From an uncultured Pelosinus sp. (GTDB lineage: Bacteria > Bacillota > Negativicutes > Sporomusales > Acetonemataceae), in assembly GCA_900542835.1 (NCBI GenBank), contig UQPB01000029.1, positions 1 through 40,429 on the forward strand: 40,429 nucleotides of DNA, written 5' to 3'. The position numbers were made by a program, and so were the translations under genes. Under the pieces are notes generated by a model. That model ran no database searches. It saw only the letters and a list, made by a program, of their open reading frames with translations, and was not told where the DNA came from. Below, one piece after another: positions 6,875 to 15,579 of the stretch (positions are counted from its first letter, which is position 1; each line of letters begins with the position of its first letter).

Positions 6875-8929
6875 CTAACTGCTAACAATCTTGCCAACAT
6901 CAGCCAGCGGTTCCGTCAGCGCAACCAGGCGCCGCAACAGGGCCAGTCGATTGGCCTTGACGGCCTCGTCTTTCGCCATCACCATAACCGAATTAAAGAA
7001 GTTATCAATCGGCGCTGTCAGACCGGCCAGCGACTGCCAAGCTTCCCGATAGCCGGAACGCGGCAGCAATCGAGCAAGAACGGTTTCCGCCTCAACCAGA
7101 GACTGAAAAAGCTCCTGCTCCGCTGTCTCGACAAACAGTTCCGGCCGCACAGTCATATCGCCTGCATGCTTCAGTAAATTAGCCGCCCGGGTAAACGCCT
7201 GCACCAGCTGAGTCAGCTCCGGCGCAGGCAGAGAACTCAGTGCCGTTGTCCGGGCCAGGAGTTCACACACATCGTCAATGCCGGCGGCCATCGCCGCGTC
7301 GACAATATCATAACGGAAGCCTTTATCCGCCAGCACCCCTTTAAGACGAATCCTGAAAAATTCAAGAATATCGCCCAGTAAGGCCGGCCGCCGGTCCGCT
7401 TCGACCGAAAACAGTTCCATCGACGCATGAAATAAATCGCTCAGCGAAATACGCAGCCCTGATTCAAGCAGAATATTGACAATGCCCAAGGCTTGCCGCC
7501 GCAGCGCATAGGGATCCTGCGAGCCGCTGGGAATCAGTCCCCGGCTGAAGCTGGCGGTAATATTATCCACCTTATCGGCAATGCTGACAAGACGGCCTGG
7601 CGTTGTCCGGGGCAGCCGGTCACCGGCAAACCGCGGCAAATAATGTTCAAAGATAACCTCAGCCACCGCCGGTGATTCGCCGGCAAGCAGAGCGTACTCA
7701 CGGCCCATCACTCCCTGCAATTCGGTAAATTCAGTGACCATGCCGCTGGTCAGGTCCGCTTTCGCCAGATAGGCGCCGCGGCGAATCACCCCGAGTTCGG
7801 TCTCCCCGTTCAGGTTAACGGCAATTTGCGCAGATAAAGCTTCCAGACGTTTAACTTTATCAAAAAGCGAGCCGAGTCCTTCCTGAAAGACGATCGACTT
7901 CAGCTTATGCACACGCTCCGGCAGCGGTGTTTTCTTATCTTCTTCATAAAAGAATTTGGCATCAGCCAGACGCGCCCGCAGCACCCGCTCATTACCATGG
8001 CGAACGACGTCAAGATGGTCGCTGCCGCCATTACGAACAGTAATAAATTTCGCCAGCAGTTTTCCATCCTTGCCCAGCAGCGGAAAATAGCGCTGATGCT
8101 CACGCATGGGGGTGATCAGCGCTTCCGGCGGCAGTGCCAGATAGGCGGGATCAAATTCGCCGCAAAGCGCGGTCGGATATTCGACCAAAAAAGTAACTTC
8201 TTCCAGCAGATCTTCATCAATAGCCGCCTTGCCGCCAGCCGCCGCGGCCAGTGCTTCAATCTGACCGCGAATAACGCTGCGGCGCTCTTCCGGGTCAGCC
8301 ATGACAAAGTGCTGCTGCAGGTTCGGTAGATAGTCAGCCACAGCGGCAATACTGACAGGGCCCTGACTAAGGAAGCGATGGCCATAAGTGAAACGGTCTG
8401 AAGCCACTCCGGCAAACGTAAACGGCACGACAGCATCGCCAAATAAAGCAACCAGCCAGCGCACCGGACGTACAAACCGGACATCCAGATCGGCCCAGCG
8501 CATTGTTTTGGGAAAAGTCATCCCACCGATTAACTCCGCCAACAGCTTCGGCAGCAGTTCGGCGACAGGACCGCCCTTCTCCTCGACCAGAGCATAAACA
8601 TAACCATCCTCAGCAATAAGCTGCTCGGGGGCAATGCCCTGTGAACGGGCAAAGCCTGCGGCGGCTTTCGTCGGCCGCCCTTCGGCGTCAAAAGCAATTT
8701 TTAACGCCGGCCCTTTGTTCTTGCTTTTTTTATCCGCCTGGGTCCCCGCGACAGCGCTCATAAGCAGCGCCAGCCGTCGCGGTGTTCCCATCACCCGCAG
8801 CGCGCCGAAATGAATCCGCTGTGCGGTAAACAGCTCAGCCGCAGCGGTTTCCAACTGCCGCAGCGCCCCTGGCATGAAATGAGCCGGAATTTCCTCTGTG
8901 CCAATTTCCAGTAATAAATCCTTAGTCAT
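6875..8929 (-). CDS. glyS: Glycyl-tRNA synthetase beta subunit
   Basis: Beta subunit of the alpha2beta2 glycyl-tRNA synthetase; it binds tRNA-Gly. The product is 684 aa, normal for the family. The N-terminus DLLLEIGTEEIPA is diagnostic, and THGHRFL-like and PTALCGEF segments follow. The ATG at 8929 overlaps the glyQ stop by 8 bp, implying translational coupling. An in-frame extension to 9067 exists but lies inside glyQ and lacks family similarity. Expression is expected to follow the glyQ T-box. Confidence 0.96.
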   Translation of the reverse strand: MTKDLLLEIGTEEIPAHFMPGALRQLETAAAELFTAQRIHFGALRVMGTPRRLALLMSAVAGTQADKKSKNKGPALKIAFDAEGRPTKAAAGFARSQGIAPEQLIAEDGYVYALVEEKGGPVAELLPKLLAELIGGMTFPKTMRWADLDVRFVRPVRWLVALFGDAVVPFTFAGVASDRFTYGHRFLSQGPVSIAAVADYLPNLQQHFVMADPEERRSVIRGQIEALAAAAGGKAAIDEDLLEEVTFLVEYPTALCGEFDPAYLALPPEALITPMREHQRYFPLLGKDGKLLAKFITVRNGGSDHLDVVRHGNERVLRARLADAKFFYEEDKKTPLPERVHKLKSIVFQEGLGSLFDKVKRLEALSAQIAVNLNGETELGVIRRGAYLAKADLTSGMVTEFTELQGVMGREYALLAGESPAVAEVIFEHYLPRFAGDRLPRTTPGRLVSIADKVDNITASFSRGLIPSGSQDPYALRRQALGIVNILLESGLRISLSDLFHASMELFSVEADRRPALLGDILEFFRIRLKGVLADKGFRYDIVDAAMAAGIDDVCELLARTTALSSLPAPELTQLVQAFTRAANLLKHAGDMTVRPELFVETAEQELFQSLVEAETVLARLLPRSGYREAWQSLAGLTAPIDNFFNSVMVMAKDEAVKANRLALLRRLVALTEPLADVGKIVSS

Positions 8930-9806
8930 GCTTATTCTCCCCCTTGAGCAGCGGATAGCCGAGTTGCTCGCGTTGATCGAGGTATCCCTGCGCGCAGACA
9001 CGGGCCAGATTGCGGACACGTCCGATATAGGCGGTACGCTCGCTGACACTGATCGCCCCCCGTGCATCCAGCAGATTAAAGGTATGGGAGCATTTCAGCA
9101 CATAATCATAAGCCGGCAGCACATAGCCGCTATTGGCGACGCGAACGGCTTCTTTCTCATAGACATCAAACAAATGAAACAGCATCCCGGTGTCAGCCAG
9201 TTCAAAATTGTACGTTGACTGCTCAACTTCGTTGCGGTGGAAAACATCGCCATAACTGATACCATTGACCCATTCAATCTCAAAAACGTTTTCTACGCCC
9301 TGAATATACATCGCCAACCGTTCCAGCCCGTAGGTGATTTCAACCGAAACCGGCTTGACATCAATACTGCCAACCTGTTGAAAATAAGTAAACTGGGTGA
9401 TTTCCATGCCGTCAAGCCAGACTTCCCAGCCCAGTCCCCAGGCGCCAAGCGTCGGTGATTCCCAGTTGTCTTCGACAAAGCGAATATCGTGCTTTGCCGG
9501 TTCGATACCAAGCTTTGCCAGGCTTTCCAAATAGAGCTCCTGAATATTGGCCGGCGAAGGCTTCATAATTACCTGGTACTGATGATGTTGAAACAAGCGG
9601 TTGGGATTATCGCCGTAGCGCCCGTCAGCCGGCCGCCGCGACGGCTCCACATACGCCACATTCCACGGCTCCGGCCCCAGAGAACGCAAAAAAGTAGCCG
9701 GATTCATCGTTCCCGCGCCTTTTTCTACATCATACGGCTGTTGGATAATACAGTTTTGACTGGCCCAGAAATTTTGCAGTGTCAGGATCATATCCTGAAA
9801 TGTCAT
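8922..9806 (-). CDS. glyQ: Glycyl-tRNA synthetase alpha subunit
   Basis: Catalytic alpha subunit of bacterial-type glycyl-tRNA synthetase, which activates glycine with ATP. The 294-aa product begins MTFQDMILTLQNFWASQNC, the usual start of the family, and contains QQPYDVEKGAGTMNP and YVEPSRRPADGRYG. The ATG at 9806 has GAGGAGG upstream; the longer open frame would extend into the T-box terminator. First gene of a glyQ-glyS-ppsR unit controlled by the upstream leader. Confidence 0.97.
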   Translation of the reverse strand: MTFQDMILTLQNFWASQNCIIQQPYDVEKGAGTMNPATFLRSLGPEPWNVAYVEPSRRPADGRYGDNPNRLFQHHQYQVIMKPSPANIQELYLESLAKLGIEPAKHDIRFVEDNWESPTLGAWGLGWEVWLDGMEITQFTYFQQVGSIDVKPVSVEITYGLERLAMYIQGVENVFEIEWVNGISYGDVFHRNEVEQSTYNFELADTGMLFHLFDVYEKEAVRVANSGYVLPAYDYVLKCSHTFNLLDARGAISVSERTAYIGRVRNLARVCAQGYLDQREQLGYPLLKGENKHD

Positions 9807-9836
9807 ACAGACAGCCTCCTCTTGCCATTTTAAACT

Positions 9837-10044
9837 AAAAACCCGTCCCTGTAACAATTGTTACAGGGACGGGTTATCTGCCCGCGGTTCCACCCTGATT
9901 GGCTGTAAGCCCGCTCTTTCACTGGCGAGGTTTACTCTCCGTCCGGATTTCCTCTCGCGGCTTGAGAACGCCGTTCGCGCCCCTGCCGGACTCGCACTGT
10001 CTCCGGCTCGCTGTGGCTGGCACTACTACTTTTCTCGCATTGCC
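9837..10044 (-). promoter_or_regulatory. T-box riboswitch leader of glyQS
   Basis: The minus-strand leader carries the T-box sequence AGGGTGGAACCGCGGGC (9880-9896). Its TGGA would pair with the 3' UCCA of uncharged tRNA-Gly. Directly downstream is the terminator, a perfect 34-bp palindrome (9841-9874: two 17-base arms) followed by a T run. Upstream, about 140 bases hold Stem I-like sequence including a GTAGTA motif. Uncharged tRNA-Gly should favour the antiterminator and let glyQS be transcribed. I did not resolve the specifier loop with confidence. Confidence 0.92.
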
Positions 10045-10050
10045 TGATTA

Positions 10051-10079
10051 TTTATACTTTATTGTAGCCTGTATGACAA
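10051..10079 (-). promoter_or_regulatory. sigma-A promoter of the glyQS leader
   Basis: On the minus strand: -35 TTGTCA (10074-10079), 17-base spacer, -10 TATAAA (10051-10056). It starts a leader of about 240 nt before glyQ. Confidence 0.65.
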
Positions 10080-10104
10080 AGAAAAGCAAGTGGTTTAAAT
10101 ACAA

Positions 10105-10551
10105 TCAATGCGGGGGCGGCAGCTGCGGCGGTTCGGTGTCCTCCCGCCTCGATTCCGTGTCTTCGCCGCTGGCTTGAGCGTCACGACGGACCACCTCAAT
10201 CGTGCAGCGCTTGAACACGGCAACCAACACACCGAGCGCAGCCAGCTGCGGCAATACGACCGCACCGATCGCACCGAAAGTAACCGGAATTTCTACCAGT
10301 ACTTTGCCGTCATGTTTTACCCGTATCAGTGTCACATTACCTTCGCGGATAAATTCCTTGACTTTTTCGACAACCTCACCGGAACGGACCGAGAATTCTT
10401 CGGTCCAGCCATTCTTCTTCTGTGCCTCAAGTTCGACCAGTGCCGCGATTACATCGCCGTTCTGGCGTTCAAGCACGGCCTTGGCCTCGCCATAGGTAAC
10501 ACCGGTACGCTCTCGCAACAAATCCAGTTTTTCCAAGGTTATTTCTTCCAT
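10105..10551 (-). CDS. DUF4342 protein with UBA-like N-terminus
   Basis: A 148-aa protein of unknown function. The first 45 or so residues (LEKLDLLRERTGVTYGEAKA, then QNGDVIAALVEL) look like a UBA / nascent-polypeptide-associated helical domain. The middle (about 60-115) fits the DUF4342 domain, with a short hydrophobic stretch GAIGAVVLPQLAALGVLVAV that could be a membrane segment. The C-terminus is charged and proline-rich. The ATG at 10551 is preceded by a GGGGGAATG-type site. It follows recO by 49 bp and probably ends that operon. No function is proposed. Confidence 0.75.
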   Translation of the reverse strand: MEEITLEKLDLLRERTGVTYGEAKAVLERQNGDVIAALVELEAQKKNGWTEEFSVRSGEVVEKVKEFIREGNVTLIRVKHDGKVLVEIPVTFGAIGAVVLPQLAALGVLVAVFKRCTIEVVRRDAQASGEDTESRREDTEPPQLPPPH

Positions 10552-10600
10552 GTCACATTCCCCCTGCAGTTTTTTTTAGTGTCTCCGCAAGGGGGCGGTT

Positions 10601-11341
10601 TTAACCAAGCACAGTTAACGAACGGATAAAATCGACTGAGTGCAGCTTTTTATCAAGGCGATAGGCTAAGAAATGCAGTAAAATCTCCTCTGTTTCTCTG
10701 ATAGCGGCGGCAGAGACCGAAAAAGCTTCCGGCTCCGCCAGGTTCAGGGATAGCAGCCGCTTCAGCAAAAGGCAGGCCGATTCCGCCAGACTAAGATGAT
10801 CAATCGTGCAGCAGTGTTGGCAGGCAGTTCCCCCGGCCTCCGGATCAAACCCGGTCAGCTGGCAATGCTCGCCACCGCAAACCACGCAGCGATCGAACTG
10901 AGGCTGGTAGCCGGCCAGGCTCAGCAGTTGCCAGCAGGCCGCTAAAGCGGCAATGCGGGGATTACGCTCTGTCAGCAGCCGCAAGGCCGAACAGAGCAGT
11001 TCAAAGGCTTCCGGCTGGCTTTCCCGCTCCGGCCACAACTCGCCGGCCACTTCTACAACCAAAGCCGCATACGCCATCCGGTCAAGATCTTCCCGTAAAA
11101 TCCGGTTTGATCCAATCAAGGAGGCCTGCTTAAGTACATCCAGATTTTTCCCGGGGGTCAGCACCGCTTCAATATGAGAAAACAGTTGAATGCAACCAGC
11201 CATCGGACTTTTTACCTGGCGCAGGCCAAATGCCAAAGCGGTAATTTTACCCCACTCGCGGGTAAACAAAGTAACAATTTTATCGGCCCCCCGCCAATCG
11301 CGGATGCCCAGGACAATTGCTTCCGCCTGAATCTGCTTCAT
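10601..11341 (-). CDS. recO: DNA repair protein RecO
   Basis: RecFOR-pathway mediator that helps load RecA onto SSB-coated single-stranded DNA. The 246-aa product has an N-terminal OB fold (QAEAIVLGIRDWRGADKIVTLFT) and a four-cysteine zinc site: C152-x2-C155 and C174-x2-C177. Its ATG overlaps the corC stop in an ATGA junction, so the two are translationally coupled. In Bacillus recO follows era directly; here DUF502 and corC lie between. Confidence 0.94.
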   Translation of the reverse strand: MKQIQAEAIVLGIRDWRGADKIVTLFTREWGKITALAFGLRQVKSPMAGCIQLFSHIEAVLTPGKNLDVLKQASLIGSNRILREDLDRMAYAALVVEVAGELWPERESQPEAFELLCSALRLLTERNPRIAALAACWQLLSLAGYQPQFDRCVVCGGEHCQLTGFDPEAGGTACQHCCTIDHLSLAESACLLLKRLLSLNLAEPEAFSVSAAAIRETEEILLHFLAYRLDKKLHSVDFIRSLTVLG

Positions 11342-12645
11342 TGCTCCGCCACCGGCTCAGAACTGAGGTCAGCCGGTTTTGCCAGTACACGCACGACACG
11401 AAATCCGGCTGCTTTTAATACAGAAAAGCGGTAGCGCCCGATGATAACTTGATCGCCGACCTCCGGCCGCCGTCCCAGCAGACCAAAGATATAACCGCCA
11501 ATTGTATCCTCTTCATGCTCTTCCAGCGGCAGATCAAGTACCTCAGCCACATCCTCGAGCAGCATACGTCCGTCAAATTCATAGCCACCATTTGCCAGAC
11601 GCTCCATTTCGGTATCTTCGTGATCATGCTCATCCTGGATGTCGCCGACAATTTCCTCAATTACATCCTCCAACGCCACCAGGCCGGCCGTACCGCCATA
11701 TTCATCGGCAACCACCGCCAAGTGCGTCTTGCGCTTGCGCATCAATTGCAGCAGCTTCGCCACCGACATGCCTTCAGGAACGACCAGGATTTCACGCATA
11801 ATGGTCCGCAGGTCAACCCCGGTCTGCTCAAAAATTCCCGCATCCATTAAGTCCCGGATGTGAATCATGCCGAGGACATGATCCTTATCCTTATGGCAAA
11901 GCGGATAACGCGTGTGCCCGGAACGGCGGACAACCGCTAAATTTTCCTCCAGAGAATCCTCCAGAAACAGGCAGATCATATCCTGCCTGGGAACCATTAC
12001 TTCTCTGGCCAGCCGATCAGCGAAATCAAAAACATTGTCAATTAATTCGCTCTCCATCTGATTTAAAACGCCACCCCGCTGGCTGGCACTGACAATCATC
12101 CGCAGCTCTTCCTCAGAATGCGCAATCTCCGCATCTTTGGCCGGGCTGATGCCCATCAGCTTTAGAATCGCCCAGGCGGTATGATCGAAAATCGTGATAA
12201 CCGGATAACCGACTTTGTGGAATATATACAGGGGCCAGACGGCTCGCAACGCCATGCTTTCCGCCCGTTGTATCGCGATCGATTTCGGAATCAGCTCACC
12301 CAGCACTACATGCAGCAGGGTGACAAGCGTAAAGCTGATCACCACACTGACCGTATGCAATACCCACACATTACCGGGAAAATAATAATGCAGCAGCGGC
12401 CGGATGACGGAAACTACCGCCGGTTCGCCAATCCAGCCCAGGGCCAGCGAAGCCAGCGTAATTCCCAACTGTACGGCGCTTAAATAACTGTCGATCGAAG
12501 ACACTACTTTTAGCGCCAGCATCGCCCGCCGGTCCCCTTGCTGACTGAGTTCCTCCAGCCGTGTCCGGCGGACTTTTACAAACGCAAATTCGGCTAATAC
12601 AAAAAAGCCATTAATAAATACCAGCAACAACGCGATTACAATCAT
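11338..12645 (-). CDS. CNNM/HlyC-CorC family membrane transporter (DUF21-CBS-CorC)
   Basis: Integral membrane protein of the hemolysin C / CorC family, implicated in magnesium or cobalt transport. Order of domains in the 435 aa: DUF21 transmembrane part (about 1-190), a CBS pair (VMVPRQDMICLFLEDSLEEN and the following GMIHIRDLM region, then TAGLVALEDVIEEIVGDI), and the CorC_HlyC domain (EFDGRMLLEDVAEVL to the end). The only usable start is ATG 12645, which lacks a recognisable ribosome site; TATAAT-like bases lie just upstream but without a -35. It lies 39 bp after DUF502 and overlaps recO. The transported ion is unknown. Confidence 0.9.
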   Translation of the reverse strand: MIVIALLLVFINGFFVLAEFAFVKVRRTRLEELSQQGDRRAMLALKVVSSIDSYLSAVQLGITLASLALGWIGEPAVVSVIRPLLHYYFPGNVWVLHTVSVVISFTLVTLLHVVLGELIPKSIAIQRAESMALRAVWPLYIFHKVGYPVITIFDHTAWAILKLMGISPAKDAEIAHSEEELRMIVSASQRGGVLNQMESELIDNVFDFADRLAREVMVPRQDMICLFLEDSLEENLAVVRRSGHTRYPLCHKDKDHVLGMIHIRDLMDAGIFEQTGVDLRTIMREILVVPEGMSVAKLLQLMRKRKTHLAVVADEYGGTAGLVALEDVIEEIVGDIQDEHDHEDTEMERLANGGYEFDGRMLLEDVAEVLDLPLEEHEEDTIGGYIFGLLGRRPEVGDQVIIGRYRFSVLKAAGFRVVRVLAKPADLSSEPVAEQ

Positions 12646-12684
12646 GATTGCATTATACCCGACTGAGTCGATAGCGCATCTCCC

Positions 12685-13278
12685 CTATACCTTGGCCGCC
12701 TTGCCGTCATCCGGCATAATGGCGCCCGCGGTCAAAACATATTGCAGTGCGCTTTCACTGGTTACATCAAGCGCAACAACATCTTTTCTGGCAACAAAAA
12801 TATTCACTCCCGCCGTCATGTTCAAACTCAGCGGCACAAACACGCAAACATGCTCCTCCGTAAAATGCCGGGACAACGACGGAGATATCTCTGGCATCAA
12901 GAAACCCAGCGCCTTAACTCCCTGATGGGGATATGGCACCAGTACGGCATTTTTTAATAACCGCTGTGATTCAAATAAGGCGATGGAAATCTGCTTCACA
13001 CTATTATAAATAAACTTAACCAGAGGGATCGATCCTGCCAGACGCTCTCCCCATTGCAGCAGCCGCAGCAGCAGCCAGTGCGACGATAACCAGCCGGTCA
13101 GTACCAGCAGCAAAACGACGGCAACCAAGCCAATGCCGGGAAAATGAATCGATTGCGGCAAATGTCGCCCCAGGATATTCTCCGCAAGCGCGAAAATCTG
13201 GACAACAACAAATACCGTAATCGCAATCGGCACAATAACGATCAGGCCGTTCAAAAAATATTTGGAAATTGACTTCAT
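12685..13278 (-). CDS. DUF502 family membrane protein
   Basis: A 197-aa protein of the DUF502 family, function unknown. Two strong transmembrane segments are visible near the N-terminus: GLIVIVPIAITVFVVVQIFA (about 11-30) and IGLVAVVLLLVLTGWLSSH (about 49-67). The C-terminal half is soluble, with the family-like segment FVPLSLNMTAGVNIFVAR. The ATG at 13278 has GGGAG upstream and a good sigma-A promoter lies 31-59 bp before it, so it starts the DUF502-corC-recO-DUF4342 unit. Confidence 0.88.
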   Translation of the reverse strand: MKSISKYFLNGLIVIVPIAITVFVVVQIFALAENILGRHLPQSIHFPGIGLVAVVLLLVLTGWLSSHWLLLRLLQWGERLAGSIPLVKFIYNSVKQISIALFESQRLLKNAVLVPYPHQGVKALGFLMPEISPSLSRHFTEEHVCVFVPLSLNMTAGVNIFVARKDVVALDVTSESALQYVLTAGAIMPDDGKAAKV

Positions 13279-13308
13279 CGAACTCCCTTTCCTTCACTCA
13301 TTACCCAA

Positions 13309-13337
13309 ATGATACCATTGAGTGGAATAGCGGTCAA
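13309..13337 (-). promoter_or_regulatory. sigma-A promoter of the DUF502-corC-recO unit
   Basis: On the minus strand: -35 TTGACC (13332-13337), 17-base spacer, -10 TATCAT (13309-13314). A short inverted repeat, TGAGTG (13319-13324) and CACTCA (13295-13300), brackets the -10 and could be an operator. Confidence 0.65.
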
Positions 13338-13370
13338 GCGAATGCTGCGGGGAGGCCGATGCGCAGCTCC

Positions 13371-14264
13371 CTACTCATAGCCAAAAGAGCGCAGAATACC
13401 GTCACGGTTGCGCCAGTCCCGTTTTACCTTGACCCAAAGATCAAGAAAGACCTTCGAGCCAAGCAAGCTTTCAATATCGGCACGGGCCAGACGGCCGATT
13501 TCTTTCAGCAAAGCACCACCGGCACCGATAACGATGCCTTTTTGCGATTCGCGTTCAACATATACAACGGCCCGGATATAAACATCATCATTGGGGCGTT
13601 TGGCGAACTCCTCGACATCAACCGCAATCGCATGCGGAATCTCCTCTCGCGTTAACTGCAACGCCTTCTCTCTGACCAATTCGGCCACCAGCAGACGCTC
13701 AGGCTGATCGGTCACCATGTCATCCGGATAATATTTCGGTCCCGGCGACAATCGGATTTTTATTTCCTGAACAAGTGCTTCCAGATTATCCTGATGCATT
13801 GCCGAAATCGGTACGACAGCCGCAAACTGATAGTGAGAACGGTAGCGGTCAATAATTGGCAGCAGCGACGCTTTCGGCACCAGATCAATCTTATTAACAG
13901 CTAAAATAACCGGTGTCTTAACAGCGGCAAGACGCTCCAGAATATACCGTTCACCGGCCCCCATTTCTTCTGTCGCATCAACAACGAAAAGGATGACGTC
14001 AACTTCTCTGAGGGTGGCTTCAGATTGTTTCACCATATATTCGCCCAGTTTGTGTTTGGGCTTGTGAATACCCGGTGTATCAATAAACAGGATCTGCGCA
14101 TCGCTCTGGGTCAGCACACACAGGATTTTATTGCGGGTAGTCTGCGGTTTATCAGACATAATCGCTATTTTCTGACCGATAAGGCTGTTAACCAGGGTCG
14201 ACTTGCCGACATTAGGTCTGCCAATAACACTGACAAAGCCCGATAAAAAAGTATCTGACTGCAT
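13371..14264 (-). CDS. era: GTPase Era
   Basis: Essential ribosome-assembly GTPase that binds the 3' end of 16S rRNA. The 297-aa product has G1 GRPNVGKS (15-22), the DTPG motif in FIDTPGIHKPKHKLGEYM, NKID, and a C-terminal KH domain with EIPHAIAVDVEEF and KGIVIGAGGALLKEIG. The ATG at 14264 lies 2 bp past the cdd stop, with GGGAG inside cdd as its ribosome site. Last gene of the yqfC-to-era run. Confidence 0.97.
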   Translation of the reverse strand: MQSDTFLSGFVSVIGRPNVGKSTLVNSLIGQKIAIMSDKPQTTRNKILCVLTQSDAQILFIDTPGIHKPKHKLGEYMVKQSEATLREVDVILFVVDATEEMGAGERYILERLAAVKTPVILAVNKIDLVPKASLLPIIDRYRSHYQFAAVVPISAMHQDNLEALVQEIKIRLSPGPKYYPDDMVTDQPERLLVAELVREKALQLTREEIPHAIAVDVEEFAKRPNDDVYIRAVVYVERESQKGIVIGAGGALLKEIGRLARADIESLLGSKVFLDLWVKVKRDWRNRDGILRSFGYE

Positions 14265-14266
14265 TT

Positions 14267-14656
14267 TTATTCAACTCCCATGGCGTTGCTGCTAAATGCA
14301 TGCGGCAGCAACGCTTCTAATTTCATCACCTGGCTGGCGCCGTTGACGGCAGCCAGACAAACATTCTTGATCCCAAACTCCGCCATGACCTGACGGCAGG
14401 CGCCGCAGGGGGCTACAGGCAAAGCCGTATCGGCGACGACAGCCAGTTCTTCCAGGCTTCGTTCACCGGCGGCAATCGCCTGGAAGACGGCGACACGTTC
14501 AGCACAAATGGTCAGTCCGTAGGAAGCATTTTCAATATTACAGCCGCTGTAAATGCGTCCGCTGCCAGCCCGCACGGCGGCGCCGACCGCAAAGCCAGAA
14601 TAAGGCGCGTAAGCCGCCTGCCGTGCTTTACAGGCGGCCTGCAGCAAATCCTTCAT
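14267..14656 (-). CDS. cdd: Cytidine deaminase
   Basis: Zinc-dependent deaminase that converts cytidine or deoxycytidine to uridine in pyrimidine salvage. The 129-aa product is the short tetrameric type. The active site is visible: C51-A-E53 (ICAERVAVF) and PCGAC with C84 and C87. AAGGAG precedes the ATG at 14656. It lies between dgkA and era exactly as in Bacillus. Confidence 0.96.
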   Translation of the reverse strand: MKDLLQAACKARQAAYAPYSGFAVGAAVRAGSGRIYSGCNIENASYGLTICAERVAVFQAIAAGERSLEELAVVADTALPVAPCGACRQVMAEFGIKNVCLAAVNGASQVMKLEALLPHAFSSNAMGVE

Positions 14657-14688
14657 AGCAGACTCCTTTCGAGTAGCTTAACCGGATT

Positions 14689-15039
14689 TTAGAACAGCCG
14701 GTCAAAAAATAAATAGCCGGCAACTACCAGCGATACCGCCGCCGCGACCAGCACAGCGCCGGCAGCGGTATCTTTTGCGGCCTTGGCCAGCGGATGATAA
14801 CGCGGCGAGACCAGATCGACCACTTTCTCAACTGCGGTATTCAATAATTCCGCTACAATAACAAGCCCAATGGTTATTGCCAGCACAGCCATTTCCACAG
14901 CCGCCAGCCCCAGCCAGTAACCCAGTCCGCAGGCGATAGCCGCCAACGCGAAATGAATACGCAGATTTCGCTGGGTAGCAAGGCCATAGACCAGACCGCT
15001 CCAGGCACAGCCGAAAGATCGCCGCCAGCTCCGCGTCAT
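14689..15039 (-). CDS. dgkA: Diacylglycerol/undecaprenol kinase family protein
   Basis: Small integral-membrane lipid kinase of the DgkA family; Gram-positive members mostly phosphorylate undecaprenol. The 116 aa contain three hydrophobic segments and the conserved catalytic stretch ELLNTAVEKVVDL followed by AKAAKDTAAGAVLVAA. The ATG at 15039 lies 6 bp past the ybeY stop without an obvious ribosome site, suggesting coupling. Lipid specificity cannot be judged from sequence. Confidence 0.92.
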   Translation of the reverse strand: MTRSWRRSFGCAWSGLVYGLATQRNLRIHFALAAIACGLGYWLGLAAVEMAVLAITIGLVIVAELLNTAVEKVVDLVSPRYHPLAKAAKDTAAGAVLVAAAVSLVVAGYLFFDRLF

Positions 15040-15045
15040 AGCCGT

Positions 15046-15510
15046 TCAGCGGCCGATGCCCAGCAGGCCGAGAACCCTATCTTCCTCGCGGCGCATCTCC
15101 GCTCTGTCGGCATCCGTTTCGTGATCATATCCCAGCAAATGCAGCAGCCCATGCAAACAGAGAAAGGCTACCTCACGTTCCTGACTGTGTCCATAATCAA
15201 CTGCCTGCTCCGCTGCTTTGTCAAGCGATATGACAATATCGCCCAGCAGCCTGGCTGGCGAACCATCAACAATAACCGGCTCGTCACCTTCATTCTGCGC
15301 AAAAGAAAGTACGTCTGTCGGTACATCCTTGCCGCGATATTCACGATTAAGCGCCTGAATCACAGCGTTGTCGACCAATAGAACGCTTACCTCGGTTTCC
15401 GGTTCCAGACTGTAAACCTCCGCCGCTTTGTCAATCACCGCGCGGACGGTTGCTTCCAACTCAGCCGCTACGGCCAGGGACTCCGGCTGATAATCAATTA
15501 CCACATCCAT
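15046..15510 (-). CDS. ybeY: Endoribonuclease YbeY
   Basis: Metal-dependent endoribonuclease for 16S rRNA maturation and ribosome quality control. The 154-aa product has the signature H120-x3-H124-x5-H130 (HGLLHLLGYDH) and the upstream block LNREYRGKDVPTDVLSF. GAGGAG precedes the ATG. In Bacillus pgpH separates phoH from ybeY; here only 69 bp separate them. Confidence 0.96.
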   Translation of the reverse strand: MDVVIDYQPESLAVAAELEATVRAVIDKAAEVYSLEPETEVSVLLVDNAVIQALNREYRGKDVPTDVLSFAQNEGDEPVIVDGSPARLLGDIVISLDKAAEQAVDYGHSQEREVAFLCLHGLLHLLGYDHETDADRAEMRREEDRVLGLLGIGR

Positions 15511-15579
15511 TTGACTTCTCCTCTCTTGCCGCTGCCGCGGTACAAGTACATTGCCAGCCTGTCCACAACAGCCGCACCG

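Noticed and set aside
8930..9067. N-terminal extension of glyS inside glyQ
   Set aside because: The extension is non-conserved; the ATG at 8929 starts the typical DLLLEIGTEEIPA sequence.
12646..12658. TATAAT-like bases just before corC, suggesting a leaderless transcript
   Set aside because: No -35 at suitable distance, and a promoter for the whole unit exists upstream of DUF502.
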